A DNA stretch of 14,503 nucleotides from Gemmatimonadota bacterium. GTDB lineage: Bacteria; Latescibacterota; UBA2968. The stretch's first letter is position 1. Each line of letters opens with the position of its first letter. Location: positions 1-14,503 of the forward strand of contig PAXL01000033.1 in assembly GCA_002714465.1 (NCBI GenBank). The letters are read 5' to 3'. Positions 1-7,052 of the stretch are shown here, piece after piece. The notes under the pieces were generated by a model that saw only the letters and a list, made by a program, of their open reading frames with translations, was not told the DNA's origin and ran no database searches. A program made the translations under genes and the position numbers.

Positions 1-36
1 AAGGAGATACGGGGTTAGCCGTAACTCCTTGTTTTT
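1..36 (+). terminator. Candidate rho-independent terminator at left edge
   Basis: Bases 1-12 pair with 19-30 (AAGGAG/CTCCTT, one A-A mismatch, TACGG/CCGTA) around a six-base loop. GTTTTT follows on the plus strand, so the shape fits a terminator for a plus-strand gene left of the window. On the minus strand the same hairpin comes a few bases after the tRNA-Thr 3' end, but any T-tract for that direction would lie outside the window. It may serve either side. Confidence 0.5.
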
Positions 37-38
37 AT

Positions 39-114
39 TGGGGCCACCCACCGGACTTGAACCGGTGACCTATTGATTACAAATCAATTGCTCTACCAGC
101 TGAGCTAGGGTGGC
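39..114 (-). tRNA. tRNA-Thr (anticodon TGT)
   Basis: The minus strand folds as a complete 76-nt tRNA. The acceptor stem GCCACCC pairs with GGGTGGC, the D-arm is GCTC/GAGC, and the anticodon arm is ATTGA-TTTGTAA-TCAAT with anticodon TGT, which reads ACN threonine codons. The variable loop is AGGTC and the T-arm is ACCGG-TTCAAGT-CCGGT. The 3' CCA is encoded at 41-39. Every stem is fully paired, so it should be functional. One oddity is that the discriminator base (position 73) reads C, whereas A or U is more usual for bacterial tRNA-Thr. I see no confident promoter upstream (bases above 114). Confidence 0.95.
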
Positions 115-497
115 TCCATTAATTTGTCAACGGAGGCAGGAGCCAAAACCATATTGGGGTTTAGTCGCCAGCATCCTTGGGGGAAGGAAGCCCACATCCG
201 ATGGGGTTCTACCTCAGTCGTTCAGTGATTGATAATATAGAACCTACAAAAGCGACACCTTCGCCGCAATCAGGTATAAACAGAGTGGTCCCGCGGAAGA
301 ATCTCCGGAACTGCAAAATCAATAGTTTTTTGAGTCTTGCGCATGAGCAGTGTATGACAAAGAAGGGACTCATCCGGTGCCCGTATAGTAGCGAGCTACA
401 GTTGGGGACAGCCTTGGGAATTTGCAGACTATAAGGGACTGATTACTGGGCAAAAAAGGGCTCTAGGCATATGGGGATCCTCGGTCTTCGATTCTTA
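115..497. other. Gene-free stretch, 383 bases
   Basis: Between tRNA-Thr and the DUF1579-like gene I see no convincing coding region. The longest open frame here (plus strand, about 85 codons from 177) has no Shine-Dalgarno and an unconvincing composition. A segment at 281-296 (AGAGTGGTCCCGCGG) resembles the T-box antiterminator core except for one base, but no plus-strand gene follows it. I see no clear terminator. Confidence 0.5.
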
Positions 498-1013
498 CTA
501 ATACGACGGCAACAGAATGTGTTTAGCTTTGATGTCGAGCAGCAATTTCCCCTTCTTGTCTTTCATAACCAACGTAGATGACCGTTCCTTCTCAGCCGTA
601 AAGTGTTCTACAAGTTCTCCCGCGACCCCAGTCCCAAAATCGACGTATTCCCAAGTTAAAGTCTTGGATTTCTTCTTCCAGTTGCCTATCCAATAGCTTG
701 ATTCTCCAGAAGACTGAATACTCCACATTTCAAATTCTGTTCTTTGCTGGTTGTAGCGTTTAAGAGTTAGAGCCGTTTCTTTATCACCCTGACTCGTGAG
801 CTCTTGCAGAATATGGCCGTCAAGAACCCATTGAACATTATGTGTTTCGGATAGCTGCCTGGCTTCAGGAACCAGCAGCGATGAGTTTAGTGTAATATCC
901 GACCGCCAGTTACCAAGGTACCGATTCAGAACTTGCTGCTGCGATCCTACCGCGGTTGTCATCGCCGATTTTGTAAGTAGGAGAAGGGCCAAATTTACCA
1001 GTAAATATTTCAA
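498..1013 (-). CDS. Secreted DUF1579-like protein
   Basis: A 171-residue protein of unknown function. The N-terminus (MKYLLVNLALLLLTKSAM) is a signal peptide, so it is probably periplasmic or exported. The mature part has the LGNW motif at about residues 33-36, the WVLDG motif near 62-66 and alternating beta-strand segments (for example SYWIGNW, LTWEYVDFG and KGKLLLDIK). This resembles the lipocalin-like DUF1579 family, often annotated as secreted and uncharacterised. The start is TTG at 1013-1011, chosen because AGAGGGG lies about six bases upstream and the signal peptide begins right there. The first ATG would cut into the signal sequence. The neighbour on the right is divergent, so this gene is likely monocistronic. 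Family assignment is by pattern recognition and moderately sure; no binding partner can be deduced. Confidence 0.75.
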   Translation of the reverse strand: MKYLLVNLALLLLTKSAMTTAVGSQQQVLNRYLGNWRSDITLNSSLLVPEARQLSETHNVQWVLDGHILQELTSQGDKETALTLKRYNQQRTEFEMWSIQSSGESSYWIGNWKKKSKTLTWEYVDFGTGVAGELVEHFTAEKERSSTLVMKDKKGKLLLDIKAKHILLPSY

Positions 1014-1380
1014 TTTGTGCCCCTCTTTTCGAAAGAAGACAACCGATCATCTCGCTGTATCATGTACGGTCCCAATAGGCACGCTTGTTGGCTATCGCCA
1101 ATGAGCGCTCGATACGTCAAGATACTTATTTATAGATCTACGTGAGTGGAAGGACGTTTCGCAAGAAGAATACGAGAGCTCTATAACGAGCGGCGTAGAG
1201 GTTGTCTTTTCTGGATCTGCTGACTGTGTGTACGAAATAGCAGCGTTCCCAAATGTAACCGCGACACAGGAGGTATGGAGACCGCCTTACGCTGGCATTT
1301 TCCACTGGGTATGTACTGAAACCTTGGGCATAAATCCATATGATGAAGGCAAATCATCTTGACAATCCAAGAGAAGACAT
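1014..1380. other. Divergent intergenic region with an unassigned open frame
   Basis: This 367-base region must hold the promoters of both flanking divergent genes, but no -35/-10 pair stands out. A plus-strand frame stays open for 85 codons from 1105 to a TGA at 1360-1362 and reads protein-like (for example RYLFIDLREWKDVSQEEYES). It has no start codon preceded by a Shine-Dalgarno and is cut off by a TGA at 1102-1104, so it may be a gene remnant or chance. A perfect 5-bp hairpin (TTGGC-TATC-GCCAA) lies at 1088-1101. Confidence 0.4.
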
Positions 1381-2091
1381 ATGCGAATCCTTAAGCTGAT
1401 TGCTGCGGCAGGACTGTTCATTTTGCTTATTCTACCGAGCTCAGGAAAAGCAGATTCATTAAATCAAACTGAATCGCTTTCTATTCCAGATTCTCATCCC
1501 AATGCAACCCGGCTATTCTTTGCACCTACAGCGAGGATGCTGACGACTGGAACCGGATACCTTGCCAACCATTTGCTTTTCTTTCCTTCCTTTGCCGTCG
1601 GGCTTTCTGACCTAGCAACGCTAGGGGGTGGTTTCTCAATCCTTCCCGGGATCAATTTCAGTGACCAGATGTTCTTCATAACCCCGAAGGTTGGGTTCTC
1701 GCCAGCTGAGAATATACATCTAGCCGCGGGGGCATTCGTGGGAGGATTTCCCGCCAGCGATGAGATGAACGGCACCATTGGCGTTACTTACGGCGTGTGT
1801 ACAGTTGGCCCTCCCGAAAGGACGATCACTGTGGGGCTCGGATGGGGGTTTGCGAACCAGGAAGTCCAGGGGAAACCCATGCTGATGATTGGCGGCGAAT
1901 GGTTAATCAACAGGCGCGCCTCGCTTATCACCGAGAATTGGAAGGTCCCCAGTGCCCCCCCGGTTGTATCGCTGGGTGTCCGACTTCTTGGTGACCGTTT
2001 CCACGCTGACCTGGCTCTTGTAAACACTTTAGATGAACCGATTTTCCCCGGCATCCCGATAATAGGTCTGGTATACGCGTTCGGGCGCTAA
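1381..2091 (+). CDS. Predicted outer-membrane beta-barrel protein, unknown function
   Basis: A 236-residue exported protein. Residues 1-25 form a signal peptide (basic MRILK, hydrophobic core LIAAAGLFILLILP, cleavage near GKA-DS). The rest is rich in glycine and aromatic residues in short alternating strands, as in small outer-membrane barrels. The stretch PTARMLTTGTGYLANHLLFF followed by a GLSDLATLGGGFSILPG segment is a pattern I recognise from uncharacterised barrel-like proteins of Bacteroidetes-type genomes. The chain ends in VYAFGR rather than a bare terminal Phe. The ATG at 1381 is preceded by AGAGAAG with a short spacer. It stands alone between a divergent gene on the left and a convergent receptor gene on the right. 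Substrate and role are unknown. The export and beta-rich calls are well supported; barrel topology is inferred. Confidence 0.75.
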   Translation: MRILKLIAAAGLFILLILPSSGKADSLNQTESLSIPDSHPNATRLFFAPTARMLTTGTGYLANHLLFFPSFAVGLSDLATLGGGFSILPGINFSDQMFFITPKVGFSPAENIHLAAGAFVGGFPASDEMNGTIGVTYGVCTVGPPERTITVGLGWGFANQEVQGKPMLMIGGEWLINRRASLITENWKVPSAPPVVSLGVRLLGDRFHADLALVNTLDEPIFPGIPIIGLVYAFGR

Positions 2092-2502
2092 CAGGCTCGT
2101 GGTCTGTACCTACTTAAATGTATTAGCGCGATCGACGCTAACTGGACTGATTGGAAAAGTATGTAAGAGCGACCTAGCCGCTACGTTGGCAACGAGTGCC
2201 GATTACTCAGATTCCAAGGACGCACGGCGCAGCAACGGGCCCGAGCCATCTCAACCTGCAGGGCAGGGATCTGTCAGATACTATGCTGTTCAAGATTGCG
2301 GTGCACCGACCGACCCAAGGAAGATTTGGGTGGACGGGCGTCCAGCACACCTGAGGAGTGATTAATCGGCGATATCCAGGTTTCGGGAAATGTGTGACGA
2401 GGCTCGGATCGTACCCGCTTCGTAGTGCGCCGAGGCACGGGACAACCTGCGCCAGCGGGGTAAGTTCCGGGCCAGTCTTTTTGATTCTCAACGCCGTATC
2501 TG
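2092..2502. other. Convergent intergenic region, 411 bases
   Basis: This region lies between the ends of two convergent genes. Short open frames exist on both strands but lack Shine-Dalgarno sequences and protein-like composition. A small hairpin (ACCCAA/TTGGGT, about 2312-2331) followed by GGAC-GGGC-GTCC is present, but no T-tract follows on either strand, so I do not call a terminator. Nothing else is recognisable. Confidence 0.4.
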
Positions 2503-4836
2503 TCAGAAAGTCCAACTCGCACCGATAGACGGCAGCAAGGGGAGCCACTTCTCCGTCAGCGTCTCAGCCACTATCAGATTTCCGTTCGAGTCAACGCCTG
2601 ATCGGCTTGCTTCAATCAAGCGAAGGTTCTCTTGATTGTAGAGGTTTACGACCTCAGCGAAAACCGAAAGTCTGCCTGTGCTCGTGTTGAACACACGATT
2701 CACGCGCAAATCCAACCTGTGATAGGCTGGAAAGCGTTTGGCGTTTCGCTCGCCATACTGCGTCGTTATACGGTATCGTCCTCCCGATGTCGGTCGGCGT
2801 ATGAAGTGTTCCGCCGTATATGGCCACCCTGTGTGGAACTGCCACGCCAGGTTTATACGCCACCTAGCACTTGGTCGGTAGTTCGCATCCGTGTAAATGG
2901 TGTGACGCTGATCCGTATTCCTCGGTACGTCCCGCCCACCGATCGACTCATTGGACCAAGCAGTCGAATAGCTGCTCCAGAAGCTCCATCTGGTCCCAAC
3001 ATCTCGCTTGAGACAGACCTCGATACCCTTCGACTCGGCGCTTTCGGGAGCTAGAAAGAGCTTCTGTGCCTCAAGCTCAGGGAAGAACAGGACATCCTTC
3101 GAGTAGTTCTCCCAACGTGGCCGCACGTGTGACCGCCTTTTCTGGTATCCTTCGACCCGCAGCTGCAGGCCGCCAGGAAAGACGTGCTCAATACCAACCA
3201 CACGGTGTTGAGAACGTTCAGACCGATAAAACACCTGTTCGCCATTCGCCACATCCATCTCGTGGATTCCCTGGCTTTGGTGATACAGCCCCCAGCTCGC
3301 TCGGATTGCGCTACCGGATGTGCGGGTATATACCACGCTCGCTCTAGGACTTAGATCCCAGTCATCTGTGTAGCTGATACGATCCAATCGAACACCAATC
3401 TCCGCCGTCACGCTGGAAGCGACCCGAAACCGATCGCTTAAGTAAAGTCCGATCTCGTATCCCTCCGGCGAAACAGAAACGAGCGTCGTGTCGTATACCG
3501 AGATCACACCAACTTCCGTAGTCCTCGTAGCTAGTCGCTCCCGATTAAAATAGTCGTAGTCCGCATCGAGCTTCTTGGCGTCGAAGCCAGCGCTCAGGAA
3601 GTGCCCACCGACGTCCACATACCAGTCCTGCTGGAGTCCGAGGATCGTGAAGATACGTTCATCCTCGACGTGCCATCGTTGCTCCTGACTGTACTGGGCC
3701 CCGCCGGATGTGCTAACAGGACGGACCGAAACGTTCGTCCCTATGCGATCGTGCGATATCCGGCTGAATGACCAGACTGTCTCCGCAGCAATCTTTTGCC
3801 CGAAGGTCGAGTTCAGACGTTGCCAAACATAGGCGTTGTCGTATCGGGTCCTCGCAGTGTCCTCCTCCTCCTGCGCAAACATGTCATCCCCGGCCCCCAT
3901 CACCGATGTCGTCAATGTATGGGCGTCGCCCAGAGCTGTCTCTAGTTTGCCGAACACATCGTAGTATTTTGGGTCAGCACCCGTCTCGTTCATCAGGTCC
4001 AGGACGATGTCTAGGTATCCACGTCGAGCAGACAGCAACCATTTTAACTTGCCATCACCGAACTGCCCCTCGGTCAAAAAACGGACGGTCATCAGGCTGA
4101 TCCCAACGGTCGTCTGCGGTTCTGGTTTCGGGTCGATGGACGCAATTTTCAGTACCCCACTCAGATGTCCGCCGTGCTGGGATGGGAACCCGCCCGTCAT
4201 CAGGTCAATCCCTCCAACGGCCTTCACATCGATGATGCTTAGAGACCCGCCGTTTATGTCTTTCAGATGGAACGGATCAAAGAGCTTCAGACCGTCGAGG
4301 CTAACGAGTACTTCTTCGTGCTCTCCACCCCGAACGGTAAACTTGGCCGAAAAGTCGTTCGAAGAAATACCTGGAAGTCGTGCCACGGCCCTGTAGATGT
4401 CTTCTCCGGTCTGGGGAATACTCTCGATATCCTCCCGCGTCAGCGTCTGCTGTCCCGCCGGATCAGACTGCATGATTGAGAAACGTCCCGGCGTCACCGT
4501 GATCGCCGAGAGCTTAAGTACGCACGCGGTCAGTTTTATCGTCACATTCAAGACAACACCAGAATCCACAGCGACATCCTCCAGCTCCTTCGGAAGATAG
4601 CCGATCAAGGAAGCTGAAAGCTTGTATCGACCTGCAGGGAGGACGATCGAAAAGCGCCCATCGAGATTCGCTATGACTGTATGAGGGGTATTGACGACCA
4701 TGACATTTGCATATGGGAGCGGCCTCAGGTCATCCGATGCAACGACATAACCTTGTATCGTTCCTTCTGCAAGCAAGTTTGATGGAAAAGAGAGGAGTGC
4801 CAAGACCAGCAGGGCTGAGAGCATCAGACGTCTCAA
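2503..4836 (-). CDS. TonB-dependent outer-membrane receptor with carboxypeptidase-regulatory-like domain
   Basis: This 777-residue receptor imports a substrate across the outer membrane using energy passed from TonB-ExbBD. Residues 1-24 are a signal peptide. Residues 26-103 form a carboxypeptidase-regulatory-like beta-sandwich (GTIQGYVVASDD, ANLDGRFSIVLPAGRYKLSA). A TonB-box-like ITVTPGR lies at 112-118. The plug spans about 120-232 (TLTREDIESIP, FTVRGGEHEEVLVSLDG, GGFPSQHGGHLSGVL), and the 22-strand-type barrel runs to the end, closing with the terminal Phe typical of outer-membrane proteins. Length is normal for the family. No SusD-like lipoprotein or transporter lies beside it, so the substrate cannot be deduced. 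The start is uncertain. TTG (4836-4834) gives the basic MRRL n-region but has no Shine-Dalgarno; ATG at residue 5 (4824) has only a weak GAGA upstream. A 15-codon frame (4888-4841) ends just before the TTG and could couple translation. Confidence 0.93.
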   Translation of the reverse strand: MRRLMLSALLVLALLSFPSNLLAEGTIQGYVVASDDLRPLPYANVMVVNTPHTVIANLDGRFSIVLPAGRYKLSASLIGYLPKELEDVAVDSGVVLNVTIKLTACVLKLSAITVTPGRFSIMQSDPAGQQTLTREDIESIPQTGEDIYRAVARLPGISSNDFSAKFTVRGGEHEEVLVSLDGLKLFDPFHLKDINGGSLSIIDVKAVGGIDLMTGGFPSQHGGHLSGVLKIASIDPKPEPQTTVGISLMTVRFLTEGQFGDGKLKWLLSARRGYLDIVLDLMNETGADPKYYDVFGKLETALGDAHTLTTSVMGAGDDMFAQEEEDTARTRYDNAYVWQRLNSTFGQKIAAETVWSFSRISHDRIGTNVSVRPVSTSGGAQYSQEQRWHVEDERIFTILGLQQDWYVDVGGHFLSAGFDAKKLDADYDYFNRERLATRTTEVGVISVYDTTLVSVSPEGYEIGLYLSDRFRVASSVTAEIGVRLDRISYTDDWDLSPRASVVYTRTSGSAIRASWGLYHQSQGIHEMDVANGEQVFYRSERSQHRVVGIEHVFPGGLQLRVEGYQKRRSHVRPRWENYSKDVLFFPELEAQKLFLAPESAESKGIEVCLKRDVGTRWSFWSSYSTAWSNESIGGRDVPRNTDQRHTIYTDANYRPSARWRINLAWQFHTGWPYTAEHFIRRPTSGGRYRITTQYGERNAKRFPAYHRLDLRVNRVFNTSTGRLSVFAEVVNLYNQENLRLIEASRSGVDSNGNLIVAETLTEKWLPLLPSIGASWTF

Positions 4837-5245
4837 GTTATCAAGGATGGAAGGTGGACCAAAAGCCGAGAGTCGCCCTTCGCCTCATCGCTTTGCGAGT
4901 CTGTCCCAGCGGATACTTCTATGCCACTTATGTTTTTTCGTATGACCAAGACAGTATGGGGAGCGAAGTTCACGTTTAGGATCGCAGAGCCACCAATAGT
5001 TGATTAATGTCCGGAGAAGGGCCACGGGTAATGGGAGTTAGTCGATGGCTTAGTAATTTTTCGGTTTGCAGCCAAGGTATCGAATAGCACAATTAAGTAT
5101 GATGTCGTGATCTTTACCCACATACTCGTGAGATGATTCACAAAGTTTACGTGATGAAATAACAATACGACGGTAACTCTTCAGGCTCTCGTTCTACCAC
5201 GACTGAGTAGACGAACATCCAATAAACTCTAGGAGGAGGCTCGGA
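4837..5245. other. Divergent intergenic region, 409 bases
   Basis: This region separates the minus-strand receptor gene from the plus-strand methyltransferase gene and must contain both promoters. I see AT-rich patches around 5045-5165 but no convincing -35/-10 pair, operator repeat or riboswitch. The open frames present are short and lack ribosome binding sites. Confidence 0.4.
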
Positions 5246-6091
5246 ATGAAACCAGCGCAGATTAAAGAAGGACAGCGCACAACGTGGAAGTTAACAGCAC
5301 CGGGTTGGATGAAACACGACCGTGTGATTTCAGAGGGAGCGCGGCCAGTGAGCGAGCGTTTGCTAAGATTGGTAGGGATTTCTGAGGGACATCGTCTGTT
5401 GGACATTGCTTCCGGAACTGGCGAGCCTGCACTGACCGCGGCCGAGTGGGTCGGGCCACACGGGGCTGTTATAGGAACTGACCTTGTGGAGGAAATGCTG
5501 GCCTACGCACGTGAGAAGGCGTCGGCGAAGAACTATAGGAACGTCGAGTTTCGCGCCGTCGACGGGGAGGAACTCGACGTTGACCGTGAGAGCTTCGATG
5601 CAGTCACCTGTCGGTGGGGGTTGATGTTTATGCCGAACCCTGTGGCTTGTATGAAGCGAGCCCACGAAGCTTTGAAACCGGGCGGCCGGGCGGCAGTGGC
5701 TACGTGGGCAGAGCCGCAACGCAATCCGTTCGCTTCGGTTCCTATGGGCGTGGTGATGAATTACGTGAATGTACCTCCCCCTCCACCAGGCACGCCGGGT
5801 ATTTTTGGCATCGCGAATCCGAATCGACTTCAAGACATTCTGTCAGAAGCAGGATTTTTAGATATTGAGGTGGAGGAGATGCCGGTCACCTTCGTAGAGG
5901 TCGAATCCGGAACCGCTTACTGGGACATAATGCGCGAGTTGGCTGGGCCTATCGTCGCGCTCATCAACACCTTGTCCCCTGACCTTCAAGAGGTTGTACA
6001 TCGCGAGATCAGCGAAGCCGCACAAAGGCTGCACGATGGTCAGAATGTGAAGGTTACGGGTGTGACCTTGGTGGCGTCGGGCAGAAAATAG
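5246..6091 (+). CDS. Class I SAM-dependent methyltransferase (UbiE/Methyltransf_11-like)
   Basis: A 281-residue cytosolic methyltransferase that should use S-adenosylmethionine on an unidentified small-molecule acceptor. Motif I, LLDIASGTGEPAL, is at residues 51-63. The acidic residue binding the SAM ribose lies in GTDLVEEML (77-85). The motif II/III equivalents are VEFRAVDGEEL (100-110), FDAVTCRWGLMFMPNP (117-132) and ALKPGGRAAVATWAE (142-156). The C-terminal half carries a run of five prolines (about residues 177-181) and a NPNRLQDILSEAGF segment typical of UbiE-like enzymes. The start is firm: AGGAGGAG lies seven bases before ATG. It is monocistronic as far as can be seen, with no quinone or other pathway genes beside it, so calling it UbiE itself would be overreach. 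Confidence 0.92.
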   Translation: MKPAQIKEGQRTTWKLTAPGWMKHDRVISEGARPVSERLLRLVGISEGHRLLDIASGTGEPALTAAEWVGPHGAVIGTDLVEEMLAYAREKASAKNYRNVEFRAVDGEELDVDRESFDAVTCRWGLMFMPNPVACMKRAHEALKPGGRAAVATWAEPQRNPFASVPMGVVMNYVNVPPPPPGTPGIFGIANPNRLQDILSEAGFLDIEVEEMPVTFVEVESGTAYWDIMRELAGPIVALINTLSPDLQEVVHREISEAAQRLHDGQNVKVTGVTLVASGRK

Positions 6092-6279
6092 ACGTCTGGT
6101 GGAAGCCTAAGGAGTCCGGGCCCAATGGCCAACAGGCATTCTGCAGACACGCTGGTCAGCCCTTTCAGGACCTGCACCATCACGGGCGAAATCAGCTCTG
6201 ATACCGGAGCCGGATTGACACCAGCAACCGTAAACAAACAGAAGAGCCTTTCCCCGGCATCCTTTGTAGAAACAATTCT

Positions 6280-6531
6280 TCAAGAGCCGCCCTTGAAGAG
6301 CGTCTGTCTCCCGCTGCTCGTAACCGAGTATCTGGGATCCTCATCAAGGTTCGGATGCGCAGCAACAAAGCCCCTCAAGGCCAGCGTCGACAGCAGGGCC
6401 TCCACTCTCAATGACCCAATCGCCGTTCCGGTCACGATCCTCCTCGCCGGCGGCCACTCGGACCCACGATCCTCGAGGTCGATCATGTAACGAAGAATTG
6501 TCTTTTCGTCTTCGGATAGAGTCGTCGCCAT
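6280..6531 (-). CDS. Small winged-helix-like protein
   Basis: An 83-residue protein whose pattern suggests a winged helix-turn-helix. Helix 1 is LSEDEKTILRYMIDLEDRG. Helices 2 and 3 lie in PPARRIVTGTAIGSLRVEAL and LLSTLALRGFV, and the wing is DEDPRYSVTSSGRQTLF. Similar domains occur in MarR/PadR-like regulators, so DNA binding is a reasonable inference but not shown. I chose the ATG at 6531, where the folded part begins. The frame also runs upstream to an ATG at 6564, adding 11 residues of unconvincing sequence. Neither start has a good Shine-Dalgarno. A TTCAAG/CTTGAA hairpin (6279-6297) spans its stop codon without a clear T-tract. It lies alone, convergent with the methyltransferase gene. 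Confidence 0.6.
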   Translation of the reverse strand: MATTLSEDEKTILRYMIDLEDRGSEWPPARRIVTGTAIGSLRVEALLSTLALRGFVAAHPNLDEDPRYSVTSSGRQTLFKGGS

Positions 6532-6564
6532 ATTTTTGTTGTGTAGTGTCACGCACGCGGACAT

Positions 6565-6843
6565 CCAGGGCCGACTAAAACTCGGATTGGGTCCCAGCTT
6601 TCGCAGGGATGACCGTAGGCGGGTCCCTTGGACGAAGATCCGTCAGCATCGAAAAGGACTCACTCTTGCTGCGCGTTCACTCCCGGGTTACTTAGCAGAG
6701 CTCTCAGTAGTGAATCGAAAATTTTCCCTTACCAGTGAATGGTAAGCAAAGCGAGGAGCAAGGAATCGGCGAAGAATCAATGCATACTCCAGTGGTTTGT
6801 GATGGTATGAAGCGCCGGACATGACACGATCATCCATCATTCC
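6565..6843. other. Intergenic region with hairpins, no convincing gene
   Basis: This region holds a REP-like hairpin near 6588-6615 and a second perfect 6-bp hairpin (CTTACC-AGTGAAT-GGTAAG, 6728-6746). A minus-strand open frame starting around 6838 (MMDDRVMSGASYHHKPLEYA...) reads fairly protein-like for about 50 residues. It begins directly beyond a terminator T-tract with almost no Shine-Dalgarno, so I do not call it a gene. Confidence 0.4.
6588..6615 (-). repeat. REP-like intergenic hairpin element
   Basis: On the minus strand this reads GGTCATCCCTGCGAAAGC followed by TGGGACCC. It folds as TCCCTGC-GAAA-GCTGGGA, with a GNRA tetraloop and one T-T mismatch. It strongly resembles the widespread bacterial intergenic repeat whose core is GTCATTCCCGCGAAAGCGGGAATCC. 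Only this one copy occurs in the window, so membership of a genome-wide family is inferred. Confidence 0.45.
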
Positions 6844-6878
6844 AAAAAAAAGGGCGCCATCCTTTTCGGACAACGCCC
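6844..6878 (-). terminator. Strong rho-independent terminator (minus strand)
   Basis: On the minus strand GGGCGTTGTCC (6878-6868) pairs along its full 11 bases, with G-T wobbles, to GGATGGCGCCC (6862-6852) around a GAAAA loop. Eight T follow (6851-6844). It ends the short unit holding the receiver-domain remnant and the 43-codon membrane ORF, which supports transcription of that unit. Confidence 0.9.
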
Positions 6879-6906
6879 AACGCTAACTGCCTTGTCTCGA
6901 GATCGT

Positions 6907-7038
6907 CTAGCCGTGCTGCTCGTATGGTCCCTGGACCCGGTATTTCTGCCTCTCAGAGGACATCGCCCAGCCCAAAATCGCTCCTAGGCATGCCACGAGA
7001 CTGAATAGGATCATCGCTGTCTTTGCAATCGATCTCAT
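6907..7038 (-). CDS. Small single-pass membrane protein, 43 residues
   Basis: A short open frame, ATG to TAG. It has a basic start (MRSIAKTA), one hydrophobic segment of about 18 residues (MILFSLVACLGAILGWAM) and a polar charged tail (SSERQKYRVQGPYEQHG). This is the classic layout of a small inner-membrane protein. GGAAGA lies about eight bases before ATG. It starts 14 bases after the TAA of the receiver-domain remnant and ends about 28 bases before a strong terminator, so both are probably on one transcript. The hydrophobic part could alternatively be a signal peptide, and the Cys at residue 17 lacks a proper lipobox. I do not recognise a family. Spacing, Shine-Dalgarno and terminator make it more likely real than chance. 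Confidence 0.55.
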   Translation of the reverse strand: MRSIAKTAMILFSLVACLGAILGWAMSSERQKYRVQGPYEQHG

Positions 7039-7052
7039 ACTGAAGTCTTCCG

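Noticed and set aside
39..114. tRNA-Thr as an integration site for a mobile element
   Set aside because: I found no duplicated tRNA 3' segment, integrase or transposase in the window.
177..434. Plus-strand open frame of 85 codons between tRNA-Thr and the DUF1579-like gene
   Set aside because: It has no Shine-Dalgarno and a composition unlike a folded protein, with no recognisable motif.
2312..2345. Hairpins between the convergent barrel and receptor genes as a bidirectional terminator
   Set aside because: No T-tract follows the stems on either strand.
2099..2548. Short open frames on both strands between the barrel and TonB receptor genes
   Set aside because: They overlap each other on opposite strands, have unconvincing composition and lack ribosome binding sites.
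499..5174. Shared 10-mer AATACGACGG near 502 and 5164
   Set aside because: It is a short match without extended flanking identity or relation to element ends; chance is sufficient.
6040..6237. Minus-strand frame of 65 codons downstream of the winged-helix gene
   Set aside because: It starts at TTG without a Shine-Dalgarno and runs antisense into the well-supported methyltransferase 3' end. Its hydrophobic stretch is weak.
6688..6873. Minus-strand frame of 61 codons reading MSEKDGALFFGMMDDRVM...
   Set aside because: Its start lies inside the stem of a strong terminator. The shorter version from MMDD begins right after the T-tract with almost no ribosome binding site.
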